The notes: generated by a model not told the origin, from the letters alone. Shown: positions 24,125-36,828, counted from the stretch's first letter. The stretch is DNA of 39,259 bases from Campylobacterota bacterium (GCA_003650125.1 QNFX01000019.1:1-39259), one strand, 5' to 3'. Translations and numbers: made by a program.

Positions 24125-25171
24125 ATGACCTTTAATGAGCACGAAAAAAAACGTTACAAAAGACACCTACTTCTTTTAGAATTTGGTGCCAAGGGACAGG
24201 AATGTCTCAAAAACTCCAAAGTATTATTGGTAGGTCTTGGGGGACTAGGTTCCCCAATAGCGCTTTATCTGGCAGCGGCCGGAGTGGGAACTTTAGGTTT
24301 GGCCGACTTTGATAAGGTGGATTTATCAAATCTTCAAAGACAAGTTCTCTTTAATGAAGATGACATTGGAAAAAGTAAAGCAACGACTGCAGAGAAAAAG
24401 CTCAGCAAAATTAACTCAACGATTGAGTTGAAAATTATTTTAGAAAGATTAGATGCTAGTAATATCCAAAATATTATTAAAGATTTCGATCTAGTAATTG
24501 ATGGCTCCGATAATTTTGCTACGAGGTTCTTGGTTAATGATGCTTGCGTTTTTTTAAAGAGGCCTTTTCTTCACGGTTCGGTTCATAAATTTTCCGGACA
24601 AATTGGATTATTTCTAGCAGATGAAAAAGCACCTTGTTTGAGGTGTCTATATCCTGCTCCTCCCACTGAAGGTGTTGGTAACTGTTCTGAGGTAGGAGTT
24701 CTTGGAACTATGACTGGTATGATTGGAACTCTGATGGCCTCTGAGGCGATTAAGTTTTTAACCTCTGTAGGAAAAAATATTTCAGGAAACCTTTTAGTCT
24801 ATAATGCCTTAGAAACAAGTTTAGACAAATATTCTCTGGCCAGAGATGAGAGTTGTCCTATTTGTAGTGAACATGCCTCAATCAAAAATTTAAGGTCAGA
24901 AACGCTCGTTCCATCAATTACCAGGGAAAAAATCGAAAAGGATTTTGTGATAATTGATGTGAGAGATAAATATGAGTTTGAGGCCTTTAATATTGGAGGA
25001 GTTCATATTCCTTTGTATGAACTGGAAAGTCGTTTATCAGAACTAGATAAAGAAAAAACCATAGTCGCGCTATGTCAGCTAGGGCAACGAAGTATGTCCG
25101 CGTGCGCAATTCTTAAGCAAAATAATTTTAACTCAGTTTATCACCTTGAGGGTGGTCTTGATGCCCAGTAA
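24125..25171 (+). CDS. thiF: ThiF/MoeB-type E1 adenylyltransferase fused to rhodanese
   Basis: A 348-residue protein. The N-terminal E1 domain (about 1-245) has the ATP-binding GLGGLGSP, the DFDKVDLSNLQRQ strand, VIDGSDNFATR, and two CxxC pairs (CLRC, CPIC) for zinc. The C-terminal rhodanese domain (about 255-345) has an active-site loop CQLGQRS with the catalytic Cys. It should adenylate the C-terminal Gly-Gly of ThiS and pass sulfur to it as thiocarboxylate. Context with thiS and thiG favours thiamine, although MoeB-rhodanese proteins also serve molybdopterin and a shared role is possible. No ribosome site is visible; coupling to the upstream gene is likely. Confidence 0.9.
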   Translation: MTFNEHEKKRYKRHLLLLEFGAKGQECLKNSKVLLVGLGGLGSPIALYLAAAGVGTLGLADFDKVDLSNLQRQVLFNEDDIGKSKATTAEKKLSKINSTIELKIILERLDASNIQNIIKDFDLVIDGSDNFATRFLVNDACVFLKRPFLHGSVHKFSGQIGLFLADEKAPCLRCLYPAPPTEGVGNCSEVGVLGTMTGMIGTLMASEAIKFLTSVGKNISGNLLVYNALETSLDKYSLARDESCPICSEHASIKNLRSETLVPSITREKIEKDFVIIDVRDKYEFEAFNIGGVHIPLYELESRLSELDKEKTIVALCQLGQRSMSACAILKQNNFNSVYHLEGGLDAQ

Positions 25172-25174
25172 TAG

Positions 25175-28048
<2,874 letters not shown>

Positions 28049-28065
<17 letters not shown>

Positions 28066-28246
28066 TGGAAGTGATCAAAAATTGGAAGTAAAAACCGTAG
28101 AGGAACTTCTAGTTCACCTTGATAAAAAACCAGCGTTTTTAGCGGTTGCGGTTAACAAAGTTTTTGTGCCAAAAAATAAATATTTTGAATACACATTATT
28201 TGAAGGTGACCGGGTAGAAATTGTTACCCCTCACCCTGGAGGCTAA
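28049..28246 (+). CDS. thiS: Sulfur carrier protein ThiS
   Basis: A 65-residue ubiquitin-like protein ending in the required Gly-Gly (HPGG), preceded by the [15 protein letters not shown] signature. Its C-terminus is adenylated and thiocarboxylated by the E1-rhodanese protein encoded upstream and donates sulfur to ThiG. GGAGC lies 5 nt before the ATG, within the end of thiO. Confidence 0.95.
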
Positions 28247-28248
28247 TT

Positions 28249-29043
28249 ATGTGGGAATTATTTGAAAAATCTTTAAAAAGTAGATTACTCCTTGGAACTT
28301 CTAGATATCCATCTCCTGAAGTTTTAAAAAAATCCATTCTTTCTTCTAATGCGGGAATCATAACCGTCTCGCTTAGAAGATCTTCGGGAGGAGAGGGCAA
28401 CCCTTTTTGGGAAATGCTTAACTCTCTTGGAGTTCAAGTGCTACCTAATACGGCCGGATGTCATAGTGTGAATGAAGCTGTAACTACAGCGCAAATGGCG
28501 AGGGAAATTTTTGGTACCAATTGGCTTAAGCTTGAAGTCATTGGTGATGATTACACACTTATACCTAATCCATCTGCTCTTGTAGAGGCCGCAGAAATTT
28601 TATGTAGAGATGGTTTTGAAGTTTTTCCCTATATGACAGAGGACTTGACCCTGGCAGAAAAGCTTTTAGAGGCCGGTTGTAAAATACTTATGCCTTGGGC
28701 CTCTCCAATTGGTTCAGGACAAGGAATTGTTAATCCTCTTGCGCTTAAAACTCTAAGAGAAAAGTTTCCTGAAGTGCCCATGGTGGTTGATGCCGGAATC
28801 GGTTCACCTTCCCACGCCGCCCACGCTATGGAGCTAGGTTTTGATGGAGTTTTATTAAATACCGCTGTGGCAACTAGTTTAGATCCAATTAAAATGGCCA
28901 GGGCCTTTGCTTTAGCAATTGAAGGGGGAAGAGAGGGATATCTTTCTGGCATAATGGAACAAAGAGATTTTGCTCATGCCTCAACTCCAGTCGTGGGTAC
29001 TCCTTTTTGGCATAATGAGAGGCGAGATGACTCATCCCAATAG
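28249..29043 (+). CDS. thiG: Thiazole synthase ThiG
   Basis: A 264-residue TIM-barrel enzyme that builds the thiazole phosphate from deoxyxylulose phosphate, the glycine imine and ThiS thiocarboxylate. The Schiff-base lysine lies in LKLEVIGDD, followed by [26 protein letters not shown] and [15 protein letters not shown] lies 6 nt before the ATG. It overlaps the thiD-thiE fusion by 17 bp. Confidence 0.97.
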   Translation: MWELFEKSLKSRLLLGTSRYPSPEVLKKSILSSNAGIITVSLRRSSGGEGNPFWEMLNSLGVQVLPNTAGCHSVNEAVTTAQMAREIFGTNWLKLEVIGDDYTLIPNPSALVEAAEILCRDGFEVFPYMTEDLTLAEKLLEAGCKILMPWASPIGSGQGIVNPLALKTLREKFPEVPMVVDAGIGSPSHAAHAMELGFDGVLLNTAVATSLDPIKMARAFALAIEGGREGYLSGIMEQRDFAHASTPVVGTPFWHNERRDDSSQ

Positions 29044-30490
29044 AAGGTTCTTTGATTTAAAACCAGTTGTTTGCATTGGCGGTTCTGATTCTAGTTCTGG
29101 AGCAGGAATTCAAGTAGATATGCGGGCCTTAGCTGCTTTGGGGATTCCCTATAAAAATATCATTACCTCGGTAACCTCTCAAGAGGATGGAACATTTTAT
29201 CATCAAGAGGAAATATCTTCAAAATCATTAAAAGCTCAGGCCCAAGCGGTCTTAAAAGAAGAGAGTATCGTTAAAATTGGTATGCTAGGAAGCTCACTTA
29301 AAATTTTGGATGAGATTTTAAAAAATAGAAAGGACACGATCATTTTAGATCCTGTTTTATTTTCTAGTTCCGGTGCCCCTTTGTTTAGAGCTGATGATTT
29401 GAAGTTGCTTAAACAATTTCTAGCAAAAGTTATGCTAATTACCCCAAATATTCTAGAGGCCGAAACTTTATGGGGAAAATCAATTGAGACAACCTCTGAT
29501 GTTGAAAAAGCGGCAAAATACATAAGAACTCTGGGGGTGAAAAATGTCTTAATTAAAGGCGGACATCTTAACTTTTGTGGTGACTATTTCTTGGGTGAGC
29601 AGAGTTTTTGGATAAAAAAACAAAAAATAAATAAAAGTAATGTGAGAGGAACAGGTTGCTTTCTCGCTTCCTCAATCGCCGGGGGATTATCTCTAGGACT
29701 CAATATTTTAGATAGCTTAGTGATGGCACAAATTTTTCTTCATAAAAGTTTTCGAAATGCTTATAAACAGGGAGATTTTTATTATTTAAACCCTGAACCC
29801 TTTCACCAGAATTTAAAACCTGAAGATATGCCATGGATTCAAGATAGTTTTGAGGACGCGATTTCTTTTTCAGAGTTTGCCTTAAAAAATAAAACTACTC
29901 TCTATCCCATTGTGGATCGGGCCCATTGGATTAAAGACCTTGCAGGTGCCAGGCCTTCCTTGATTCAACTTAGGATTAAAGATCTTGCAGGTGTTCAGTT
30001 AGAGCTAGAAATAAAAGAGGCGATCCGCCTTTCAAAAGAGTTGGGGATATCCCTTTTTATTAATGATTTTTGGCAGTTGGCAATAAAATATGGGGCCTTT
30101 GGGGTCCATCTAGGACAAGAAGACCTGGCAGATGCCGATATAAACTTATTGAGGGAAAAGGGTATTAGATTGGGAATTTCCACCCATTGCTACTTTGAGG
30201 CCGCGCGGGCCCAAGCTATCAGACCTTCCTATATTGCCTTTGGCCCTATTTTTCATACCGCTCTTAAGGCCATGGATTTTGCACCCCAGGGGCTTGAAAA
30301 TCTTAAGTTATGGAGAGATCTTTTCGAGCTTCCGTTAGTGGCCATAGGAGGAATTAACCTAGATCGAGGTACCGCCGTAGCTAAAACTGGGGTCGATATT
30401 ATCTCTGTGGTGAGAGATATTCTCCTAAACCCCACACCCCTAGGGCAGGCCCAGGCCTGGAAGTCCAAAATTGGTGAGCAAATTCACTAA
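29027..30490 (+). CDS. thiDE: Fused HMP(-P) kinase / thiamine-phosphate synthase (ThiD-ThiE)
   Basis: A 487-residue bifunctional protein. The ThiD half (about 1-255) has [34 protein letters not shown] and the catalytic loop [15 protein letters not shown]. The ThiE half (about 285-487) has [44 protein letters not shown] and VAIGGI. Together they phosphorylate hydroxymethylpyrimidine and join it to the thiazole to give thiamine phosphate. The ATG at 29027 was chosen because GAGAGG lies about 5 nt upstream and the residues before it do not fit the family. It completes the thi set; thiL, dxs and iscS are not in the window. Confidence 0.94.
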   Translation: MTHPNRRFFDLKPVVCIGGSDSSSGAGIQVDMRALAALGIPYKNIITSVTSQEDGTFYHQEEISSKSLKAQAQAVLKEESIVKIGMLGSSLKILDEILKNRKDTIILDPVLFSSSGAPLFRADDLKLLKQFLAKVMLITPNILEAETLWGKSIETTSDVEKAAKYIRTLGVKNVLIKGGHLNFCGDYFLGEQSFWIKKQKINKSNVRGTGCFLASSIAGGLSLGLNILDSLVMAQIFLHKSFRNAYKQGDFYYLNPEPFHQNLKPEDMPWIQDSFEDAISFSEFALKNKTTLYPIVDRAHWIKDLAGARPSLIQLRIKDLAGVQLELEIKEAIRLSKELGISLFINDFWQLAIKYGAFGVHLGQEDLADADINLLREKGIRLGISTHCYFEAARAQAIRPSYIAFGPIFHTALKAMDFAPQGLENLKLWRDLFELPLVAIGGINLDRGTAVAKTGVDIISVVRDILLNPTPLGQAQAWKSKIGEQIH

Positions 30491-30495
30491 ATTCG

Positions 30496-30524
30496 TTGCG
30501 TAAAAAATTGTAGGTTTTTAAAAT
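30496..30524 (+). promoter_or_regulatory. Candidate promoter of the fadD run
   Basis: TTGCGT (30496-30501), 17 bp, TAAAAT (30519-30524). A second possibility is TTGTAG at 30508 with the extended -10 TGC-TAGTAT at 30528-30536. Downstream, a perfect 14-bp palindrome CTTTAATATTAAAG (30545-30558) touches the GAGGAG ribosome site and could be an operator. Confidence 0.4.
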
Positions 30525-30569
30525 TATTGCTAGTATGCCGCATTCTTTAATATTAAAGAGGAGTAAGAT

Positions 30570-32228
30570 ATGAACAGGCCATGGCTTTCCGCTTATCCAG
30601 CGGGTACCCCAGAAGAAATTGTTTTAGGAGAATTTAATTCTATTCCAGAGTTGATGGAAAATACTTTTAATAGTTTTAGAAATGATCCGGCATTTTCAAA
30701 CTTTGGAAAAACACTATCCTTTGATGAAATAGATATTATGTCGCAAAATTTTGCCGGTTACCTGCAAGGAACACTGGGACTGAAAAAGGGTGAGAGGGTC
30801 GCGATCATGCTTCCCAATATATTACAATATCCCATAGCTCTTTTTGGAATCCTTCGTGCCGGTCTTGTTGCGGTAAATGTTAATCCCCTCTACACTGCCC
30901 GGGAATTAGAACATCAGTTAAACGACTCAGAGGCAAAGGCCATTTTAATTTTTGAAAATTCGGCACACACCCTAGAGAAAGTTTTAGGAAATACTAAGGT
31001 TGAACATGTTATAACCACTAAAGTAGGGGACATGCTTGGTTTTCCAAAATCAGCGGTTATTAACTTTGTTTTAAAATATGTTAAAAAAATGGTTCCAGAT
31101 TGGAACATACCAAGTGCTATTTCTTTTAAAAGCGTGATGAATGGTAATTGGACCAAAGATTATGCCAAACCGGAAATTACCCTAGAAGATACAGCTTTTC
31201 TTCAATACACTGGTGGAACCACTGGAGTTTCAAAGGGTGCAATTCTCTCGCATCGAAATATTGTGGCCAATTTAACTCAGGCCAAGGCCTGGCTTGGTGA
31301 GCGTGTATGTCGTCCTGGGCATATAGTTATTACTCCATTGCCGCTTTATCATATATTCTCTTTGACTGCGAACTTGTTTGCCCTTAGTTCAATCGGTGGA
31401 CTCAATGTTTTGATCACCAATCCAAGAGATATTCCAAATTTTGTTAAAGAACTTAAAAAATGGAAGTTTACCGTGATCACTGGAGTAAACACTTTATTTA
31501 ATGCTCTTTTAGCGCATAAAGATTTTAAAGATATTGATTTTTCTCATCTAGAGGTAACTCTAGGTGGTGGAATGGCAGTGCAAAGAGATACCGCCACTAG
31601 ATGGAAGCAAGTGACTAAGTGTACTTTAATTGAGGCCTATGGACTTACAGAAACTAGTCCCGCCGCTTGTATGAATCCGATGAATCTTCCAGAATACAAT
31701 GGCAAAATCGGGCTTCCCATCAGTTCCACCATCGTCACCATTAAAGATGATTCAGGTGCTGATCTCCCGGCCGGAGAGGTGGGAGAGATCTGTATTAAAG
31801 GGCCACAAGTTATGCAGGGGTACTGGAACCGAGCTGAAGAGACGGCCTTGGCCTTTACCGAGGATGATTTTTTTAGAACTGGTGATGTGGGAGTGATGGA
31901 CGAGCAGGGTTATTTTAAAATCGTTGACCGTAAAAAGGATATGATTTTGGTTTCGGGTTTTAATGTTTTCCCAAATGAAATTGAAGCTGTCTTATGTGGA
32001 CATCCTAAAATTTTTGAATGTGCTGTTGTTGGCATTGCTGATAGTAAAAGTGGTGAAGCGGTAAAAGCCTTTATTGTTAGAAATGATGAAAGCTTAACTA
32101 AAGATGAGGTGATAGCATTTAGCCGCGAAAATATGACCAGATATAAGTGTCCTAAGTTTGTAGAGTTTAGAAAAGATCTTCCTAAATCTCCGGTAGGAAA
32201 AATTCTTCGTAAGGATCTAAGATCATGA
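30570..32228 (+). CDS. fadD: Long-chain fatty acid-CoA ligase
   Basis: A 552-residue AMP-forming acyl-CoA synthetase that activates fatty acids for beta-oxidation or phospholipid synthesis. Motifs are the P-loop YTGGTTGVSKGA (from residue 213), EAYGLTETSP, FFRTGDVGVMDEQGYFKIVDRKKDMI, and the catalytic Lys in SPVGKILRKDLR. Length and motifs are those of FadD-type enzymes. GAGGAG lies about 6 nt before the ATG. Its last codons overlap the MAPEG-family gene by 4 bp (ATGA). Confidence 0.95.
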   Translation: MNRPWLSAYPAGTPEEIVLGEFNSIPELMENTFNSFRNDPAFSNFGKTLSFDEIDIMSQNFAGYLQGTLGLKKGERVAIMLPNILQYPIALFGILRAGLVAVNVNPLYTARELEHQLNDSEAKAILIFENSAHTLEKVLGNTKVEHVITTKVGDMLGFPKSAVINFVLKYVKKMVPDWNIPSAISFKSVMNGNWTKDYAKPEITLEDTAFLQYTGGTTGVSKGAILSHRNIVANLTQAKAWLGERVCRPGHIVITPLPLYHIFSLTANLFALSSIGGLNVLITNPRDIPNFVKELKKWKFTVITGVNTLFNALLAHKDFKDIDFSHLEVTLGGGMAVQRDTATRWKQVTKCTLIEAYGLTETSPAACMNPMNLPEYNGKIGLPISSTIVTIKDDSGADLPAGEVGEICIKGPQVMQGYWNRAEETALAFTEDDFFRTGDVGVMDEQGYFKIVDRKKDMILVSGFNVFPNEIEAVLCGHPKIFECAVVGIADSKSGEAVKAFIVRNDESLTKDEVIAFSRENMTRYKCPKFVEFRKDLPKSPVGKILRKDLRS

Positions 32229-32632
32229 GCCATTCTATTTTCATTCCAGTTTATGTGCTTTTTATGTGGGCCATGTGGATAATGGCCCGTTTGGCCTATA
32301 TGAAAATAAAGGCCCATAAGGCCAAAGAGATCAGGTTTTCCCAGTTTAAATTAGTTACTGACATGCCTGAGAGGATTCAGTTAACTTTAAATAACTTAAC
32401 TAATCTCTATCAAATGCCAGTGTTCTTTTTCGTTCTGGCGGTTTTTATCTTTGCCAAGGGGATGGAGACGCCATTTTATCTAGGACTTTCTTGGACCTAT
32501 GTATTTTTGCGAATTATTCACTCCATGATTCATATAACTACCAATAATGTAAATTTAAGGGCATCTACTTTCTTTTTAAGTATTATCGTTTTGGTATGGA
32601 TGTACACCGCATTTTTATTTGATATAATCTAA
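32225..32632 (+). CDS. MAPEG-family membrane protein
   Basis: A 135-residue protein with four hydrophobic segments and the arrangement of the MAPEG superfamily: RIQLTLNNLTNLYQMPVFFF after the first loop, then a third and fourth helix with YVFLRIIHSMIHI. MAPEG proteins are small trimeric membrane proteins, some with glutathione-dependent transferase or peroxidase activity; bacterial members like this are uncharacterised. It is overlapped by fadD upstream and sits 4 bp before alaS, so it is in the same run. Confidence 0.82.
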   Translation: MSHSIFIPVYVLFMWAMWIMARLAYMKIKAHKAKEIRFSQFKLVTDMPERIQLTLNNLTNLYQMPVFFFVLAVFIFAKGMETPFYLGLSWTYVFLRIIHSMIHITTNNVNLRASTFFLSIIVLVWMYTAFLFDII

Positions 32633-32636
32633 GCTT

Positions 32637-35240
32637 ATGAAAAAACTTACTACTAAAGAAATCAGACAGGCCTTTTTGGAATACTTCCAGGGAGAAGATC
32701 ATCAAAAAATTGGATCCTCTTCGGTGGTTCCTAAAAATGATCCAACCCTGCTTTTTATTAATTCGGGGATGGCCCCGCTTAAAAAATATTTTCTCGGTAA
32801 AGAAAGTCCTCCTTATCCTCGTTTGGTGAACTATCAACCTTGTATTCGGACTAAAGATATAGATGATGTTGGTGACCGCCATCACCTGACTTTTTTTGAA
32901 ATGCTTGGTTCTTGGTCAATTGGAGATTACTATAAAGAAAAGGCGGTAGAGCTGGCCTTTGATCTTTTGGTTAACAAGCTTGGCTTTGATCCGCAAAAAC
33001 TTTATGTCACAGTCTTTGAAGGAAATAAAAAACTAGGTCTCAAAGGCGATGAAGAGTCTGCTAAGGCCTGGGAAAAAATGGGTATTCCCACTCAGCAAAT
33101 CGTAAGCTTAGGTGCCGATAATTTTTGGGGGCCGGCCGGCGAAACAGGGCCTTGCGGGCCTTGTACTGAGGTGTTTTTTGATTGTGGTGAATCCTTTGGT
33201 CCTAAATGGAATCCAGGAGAAGAGTTTATTACCACTGGCAGATATATTGAGATTTGGAATGCCGGTGTTTTTATGGAACTTAATAAAGAGGCAGATGGTT
33301 CTTACAAACCACTGCCTTTAAAAAGTGTGGATACAGGGTCAGGACTTGAACGAATGGCGATGATTATGAATGGCCTAAACTCAGTCTATGATACAGATTT
33401 ATTTGTTCCCATCGTGAACAAGGTGAACGAATTATTTAGTCCTGATGAAGAAACTACTTATATGATTTCTGATCATATAAGGGCCTCGGCCTTTATTATG
33501 TCAGAAGGAGTAGCGCCATCTAATGAAGGTCAAGGTTATATTCCTAGAAGATTACTTAGAAAATGTATTGGTGCCTTGGCCTCACATGGACATACTACGA
33601 TAGATTTTAATCCTCTCTTAGATATCATTAGGGATTCCTTAGGAGAGTTTTATCCCTCTCTAATAGCAAATTTTGAATTTGTGCAATATGAGATTAAAAC
33701 AGAAATCGATGAATTTCTTCCGCTTATTCACGATGGAATTAAACGAATCGACTCTCTAATACCGAGTATTAAAGATAAAACTTTTCCTGGGAATGAGGCC
33801 TTTGAGCTGGTGACTACTTTTGGTGTGCCCCATGAAGTTATAAAGGCCCATCTAGATAAATTGGGATATGGATTGGACGAGGCAGCTTTTCAGCAATGTT
33901 TTGAAAATCATCGTAAAATATCTCGAGTGGTAAAAGGTAGTATGGCAGTAGGAGAGGATATGGATATTGAGGCCCTTTTATCTGAATTTCCTGCAACTAT
34001 CTTTGATGGATACCTTGAACTTAAATCTAAAAGTCAGGTCTTAGGACTTATTAAAGATAATAACTTAGTGGATAAAGCAACGGGAGAGTTTTTCTTTGTC
34101 GCCCAGGAAACTCCTTTTTATGGTGAATCTGGAGGGCAAGTTGGAGATAGAGGAAGTGCTCTTGTGGGAGATCTATCTTTTGAAGTCTTAGACTGTCAGA
34201 AATTTGGAAAAGTGTTTCTTCATCGTGCCATCTTAAATCAAGGTGAAGTAAAAGTAGGCGATAAGATCTCACTTTCAGTTGATGAAGAGACAAGATTTAA
34301 CACCAGAAGAAATCACTCAGCGACCCATTTGCTCCATGCTGCCCTTCGAGAAGTGGTAGGACATCATGCCCTTCAAAAAGGATCTTATGTTAACTCTGAA
34401 AGACTTCGTTTTGATTTTCAAAACAAATCAGGTCTTAGTGAGGTTGAATTAGAAGAGATAGAATCTTTAGTTAATAAGTGGATCATGAAAAACAATGAAA
34501 ATGAGACCTTGGAAACTGATTATAATAGCGCTCTAAAACATGGCGCCTTGGCCTTGTTTGGTGAAAATTATGGCGCACAAGTTAGAGTGGTTAAGTTTGG
34601 TGATTCAGTAGAACTTTGTGGTGGAACTCATGCCAAAAATACCGGAGAGATTGGGCTTTTTATCATTACTTCTGAGTCTAGTGTGGCCAAAGGGGTGCGT
34701 CGGATAGAAGCAGTAACCGGAATGGCCGCATTAAAACTTTATCAACAAAAATCAAGAGTGCTAAAAGAGTCAGCAAACATACTAGGAACTGGAGTAGAAA
34801 ATATTCCTGGAAGAATTTTAGACCTTAAGAAAAAATCAAAACCTAAAAAAGAAGAAAGCAAAATATCTATTGGCAGTGTTGACTATCTTGCAACTAAAGA
34901 GTTTGAAGTGAATGGCAAGATATTTTTTCTCGGCCACATTGATCTTGAGGGAGATACCTTAAAATCTCTTGGTGATCAATTAATTGAAAAGAAAGAAATG
35001 GATATGGTTTGCTTGATGGGGGCATCTCAAAATTCTGTTAGGGCCTTTGTCTGGGTAAAAAAAGATCTTAGTAAAAAAGTCAAGGCCGGTGACTTATTAA
35101 AAGAAATTATAAAACCCTTAAATGGTAGAGGCGGTGGAAAACCACATTTTGCTCAAGGTGGCGGCGGAGAAGCTTCAGATATTGCAAAAGTTTTTAAGCA
35201 CCTGTTAGAGGTTCAAGAATTTATTTCTAAGAAATTGTGA
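32637..35240 (+). CDS. alaS: Alanyl-tRNA synthetase
   Basis: An 867-residue class II synthetase. The catalytic core has SSSVVPKNDPTLLF and NSGMAPLKKYF. The editing domain carries HSATH (His560 and His564) and CGGTH (Cys661, His665). The C-terminal C-Ala/DHHA1 part ends with GRGGGKPHFAQGGG. It charges tRNA-Ala and clears Ser and Gly mischarging. It has no strong ribosome site of its own and follows the MAPEG gene by 4 bp. Its final 36 bp are overlapped by the CheW-like gene on the other strand. Confidence 0.97.
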   Translation: MKKLTTKEIRQAFLEYFQGEDHQKIGSSSVVPKNDPTLLFINSGMAPLKKYFLGKESPPYPRLVNYQPCIRTKDIDDVGDRHHLTFFEMLGSWSIGDYYKEKAVELAFDLLVNKLGFDPQKLYVTVFEGNKKLGLKGDEESAKAWEKMGIPTQQIVSLGADNFWGPAGETGPCGPCTEVFFDCGESFGPKWNPGEEFITTGRYIEIWNAGVFMELNKEADGSYKPLPLKSVDTGSGLERMAMIMNGLNSVYDTDLFVPIVNKVNELFSPDEETTYMISDHIRASAFIMSEGVAPSNEGQGYIPRRLLRKCIGALASHGHTTIDFNPLLDIIRDSLGEFYPSLIANFEFVQYEIKTEIDEFLPLIHDGIKRIDSLIPSIKDKTFPGNEAFELVTTFGVPHEVIKAHLDKLGYGLDEAAFQQCFENHRKISRVVKGSMAVGEDMDIEALLSEFPATIFDGYLELKSKSQVLGLIKDNNLVDKATGEFFFVAQETPFYGESGGQVGDRGSALVGDLSFEVLDCQKFGKVFLHRAILNQGEVKVGDKISLSVDEETRFNTRRNHSATHLLHAALREVVGHHALQKGSYVNSERLRFDFQNKSGLSEVELEEIESLVNKWIMKNNENETLETDYNSALKHGALALFGENYGAQVRVVKFGDSVELCGGTHAKNTGEIGLFIITSESSVAKGVRRIEAVTGMAALKLYQQKSRVLKESANILGTGVENIPGRILDLKKKSKPKKEESKISIGSVDYLATKEFEVNGKIFFLGHIDLEGDTLKSLGDQLIEKKEMDMVCLMGASQNSVRAFVWVKKDLSKKVKAGDLLKEIIKPLNGRGGGKPHFAQGGGGEASDIAKVFKHLLEVQEFISKKL

Positions 35241-35684
35241 GATCTGATTGTTGATCTCATTGGCCTTAAATGGGATATTAGGATTTAGTAGTATCAGTTT
35301 TTTCCCTTCTATTTTAATTGGTAAAAGATTTTTATAATTTTCTTCATCATAATTTTCTAGTGCCTCATCTATCTGCTCTTTTGAAACCAAAGTAATATTA
35401 AATTTCCTTGGAATCAAAAGTCCCACTTCTCCGAGATAGGTTTTAATTAAGATTATATAGCTCTCCTCTTCCGTATTCATTTTGTAACCATGCACAGAGA
35501 TTGCATTTTGGATGGGAACAACCTTTCCTGCTAAGTTGGCCATTCCCATAAATCCTGCTACTTTTTTGGGAAAAGGAGTTATCTCTCCCTCTGGAAAAAC
35601 ACTAATAATAGTTTTTAATGGAATTCCAATGAGGTTTTTTTCATCAAATTGAATTGTATAGTATTGGCCCGGTTCAAATTTCAT
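35205..35684 (-). CDS. Stand-alone CheW-like domain protein
   Basis: A 159-residue protein with a CheW-type beta fold: YYTIQFDEKNLIGIPLKTIISV at the start, and GFMGMANLAGKVVPIQN, the counterpart of the GxxNLRGxxxPV signature, near residues 44-60. CheW domains couple chemoreceptors to the kinase CheA. No other chemotaxis gene is in the window, so this is an orphan adaptor or a scaffold in another signalling system. The last 12 codons overlap alaS tail to tail. The start lacks a clear ribosome site. Confidence 0.82.
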   Translation of the reverse strand: MKFEPGQYYTIQFDEKNLIGIPLKTIISVFPEGEITPFPKKVAGFMGMANLAGKVVPIQNAISVHGYKMNTEEESYIILIKTYLGEVGLLIPRKFNITLVSKEQIDEALENYDEENYKNLLPIKIEGKKLILLNPNIPFKANEINNQISQFLRNKFLNL

Positions 35685-35766
35685 TATCTATCTTTTCGGC
35701 AATATGGATCTAAATGTTAGTAATTTAAGGCAATTAGCATGTTTTTTTAGCTATTTACGCACCAGG

Positions 35767-35804
35767 TTGAGTTTTTTGGTCAAAAATGATATGTTCGGTC
35801 AAAA
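35767..35804 (+). promoter_or_regulatory. Candidate promoter with GGTCAAAA direct repeats before the epimerase gene
   Basis: TTGAGT (35767-35772), 17 bp, TATGTT (35790-35795). Two copies of GGTCAAAA at 35778-35785 and 35797-35804, 19 bp apart (nearly two helical turns), flank the -10 box and could be a regulator site. Confidence 0.35.
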
Positions 35805-35823
35805 TTACTCGATGGAGGACTTC

Positions 35824-36828
35824 TTGAATACAGTACTAGTCACTGGTGGCGCAGGCCATGTGGGTCTTAATTTAGTTAAAGAACTTCTAAATGAAGGCAG
35901 AACGGTAAAGGTTTTAGTTAATCGTAGCCGAGCTGGTCTTGATGATTTACCGGTTGAAATTTTTCAGGGAAATGTCTTAGATAGAGCATCTTTAGATAGG
36001 GCCATCAAAGGCGTAGATGTCGTCTATCATTGTGCTGCTAAAATCTCTATTATGGGAGATCCCGATGGTAGTGTTTGGGAAACCAATGTAACCGGTGTAA
36101 AAAATATTAGTGAAGCGGCACTTGCTGCCAAAGTAAAAAGATTTGTTCACCTAAGTTCTTGTCACGCTTTTCAAATTAACAATCGTGGTGGGGTAGTTGA
36201 TGAATTCACTCCAAAAGTGACTAAAGGACAGGCCCCGGCCTATGATTTTTCTAAGGCAAAAGGTGAAGAAGAACTTAGAAAAGTGATCGCTAAAGGTCTC
36301 GATGCTGTAATTATTAATCCTACAGGGATAATAGGCCCTAATGATTTACTTCGCTCTAGAATGGGAGAAGTTTTCTTAGATATTTTAAATAAAAAAATGC
36401 CAACACTTGTTGCTGGCGGGTTTGACTTTGTTGATGTCAGAGATGTTGTAAAGGCAGCAATGAATGCAGAAACGAAAGGGCGTACTGGAGAGAATTACTT
36501 AATCTCAGGAAGACATTTCACGATTAGAGAGCTTGCTAATATTGTAAATTCTTTGACGGGAGTTGATATTCCGACCTTTGATGCTCCAGTGTGGATGATA
36601 AAAATAATTGCACCTTTAGCAGAAAAATTTGCGTTACTAACAAAAACGGAACCATTAGTAACTAGAGACTCACTTCATGCCTTAGAGGCAAATAAAAACA
36701 TTTGTCATTATAAAGCGCAAATTGAGTTAGATCACTATCCAAGACATATTAAAGATAGCGTAAAAGATGTTTTTACATGTTTTAGAGATAGGGGAGTTAT
36801 CCCTGAAGAAACTCCCCTTCTACACTAG
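35824..36828 (+). CDS. NAD(P)-dependent epimerase/dehydratase (extended SDR)
   Basis: A 334-residue Rossmann-fold enzyme with VLVTGGAGHVG at the N-terminus, DVVYHCAAKISIMG, LSSCHAF, and the catalytic-type YDFSKAKGEEEL (Tyr-x-x-x-Lys). Then follow NPTGIIGPND and VDVRDVVKA. Relatives act on sugar nucleotides, dihydroflavonols or steroids, and the substrate cannot be told. The start is TTG at 35824: GGAGG lies 5 nt upstream and the protein then begins directly with the Rossmann strand. Longer versions from 35704 or 35812 have no ribosome site and would cover the candidate promoter. Its TAG stop shares CTAG with the stop of the CBS gene. Confidence 0.87.
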   Translation: MNTVLVTGGAGHVGLNLVKELLNEGRTVKVLVNRSRAGLDDLPVEIFQGNVLDRASLDRAIKGVDVVYHCAAKISIMGDPDGSVWETNVTGVKNISEAALAAKVKRFVHLSSCHAFQINNRGGVVDEFTPKVTKGQAPAYDFSKAKGEEELRKVIAKGLDAVIINPTGIIGPNDLLRSRMGEVFLDILNKKMPTLVAGGFDFVDVRDVVKAAMNAETKGRTGENYLISGRHFTIRELANIVNSLTGVDIPTFDAPVWMIKIIAPLAEKFALLTKTEPLVTRDSLHALEANKNICHYKAQIELDHYPRHIKDSVKDVFTCFRDRGVIPEETPLLH

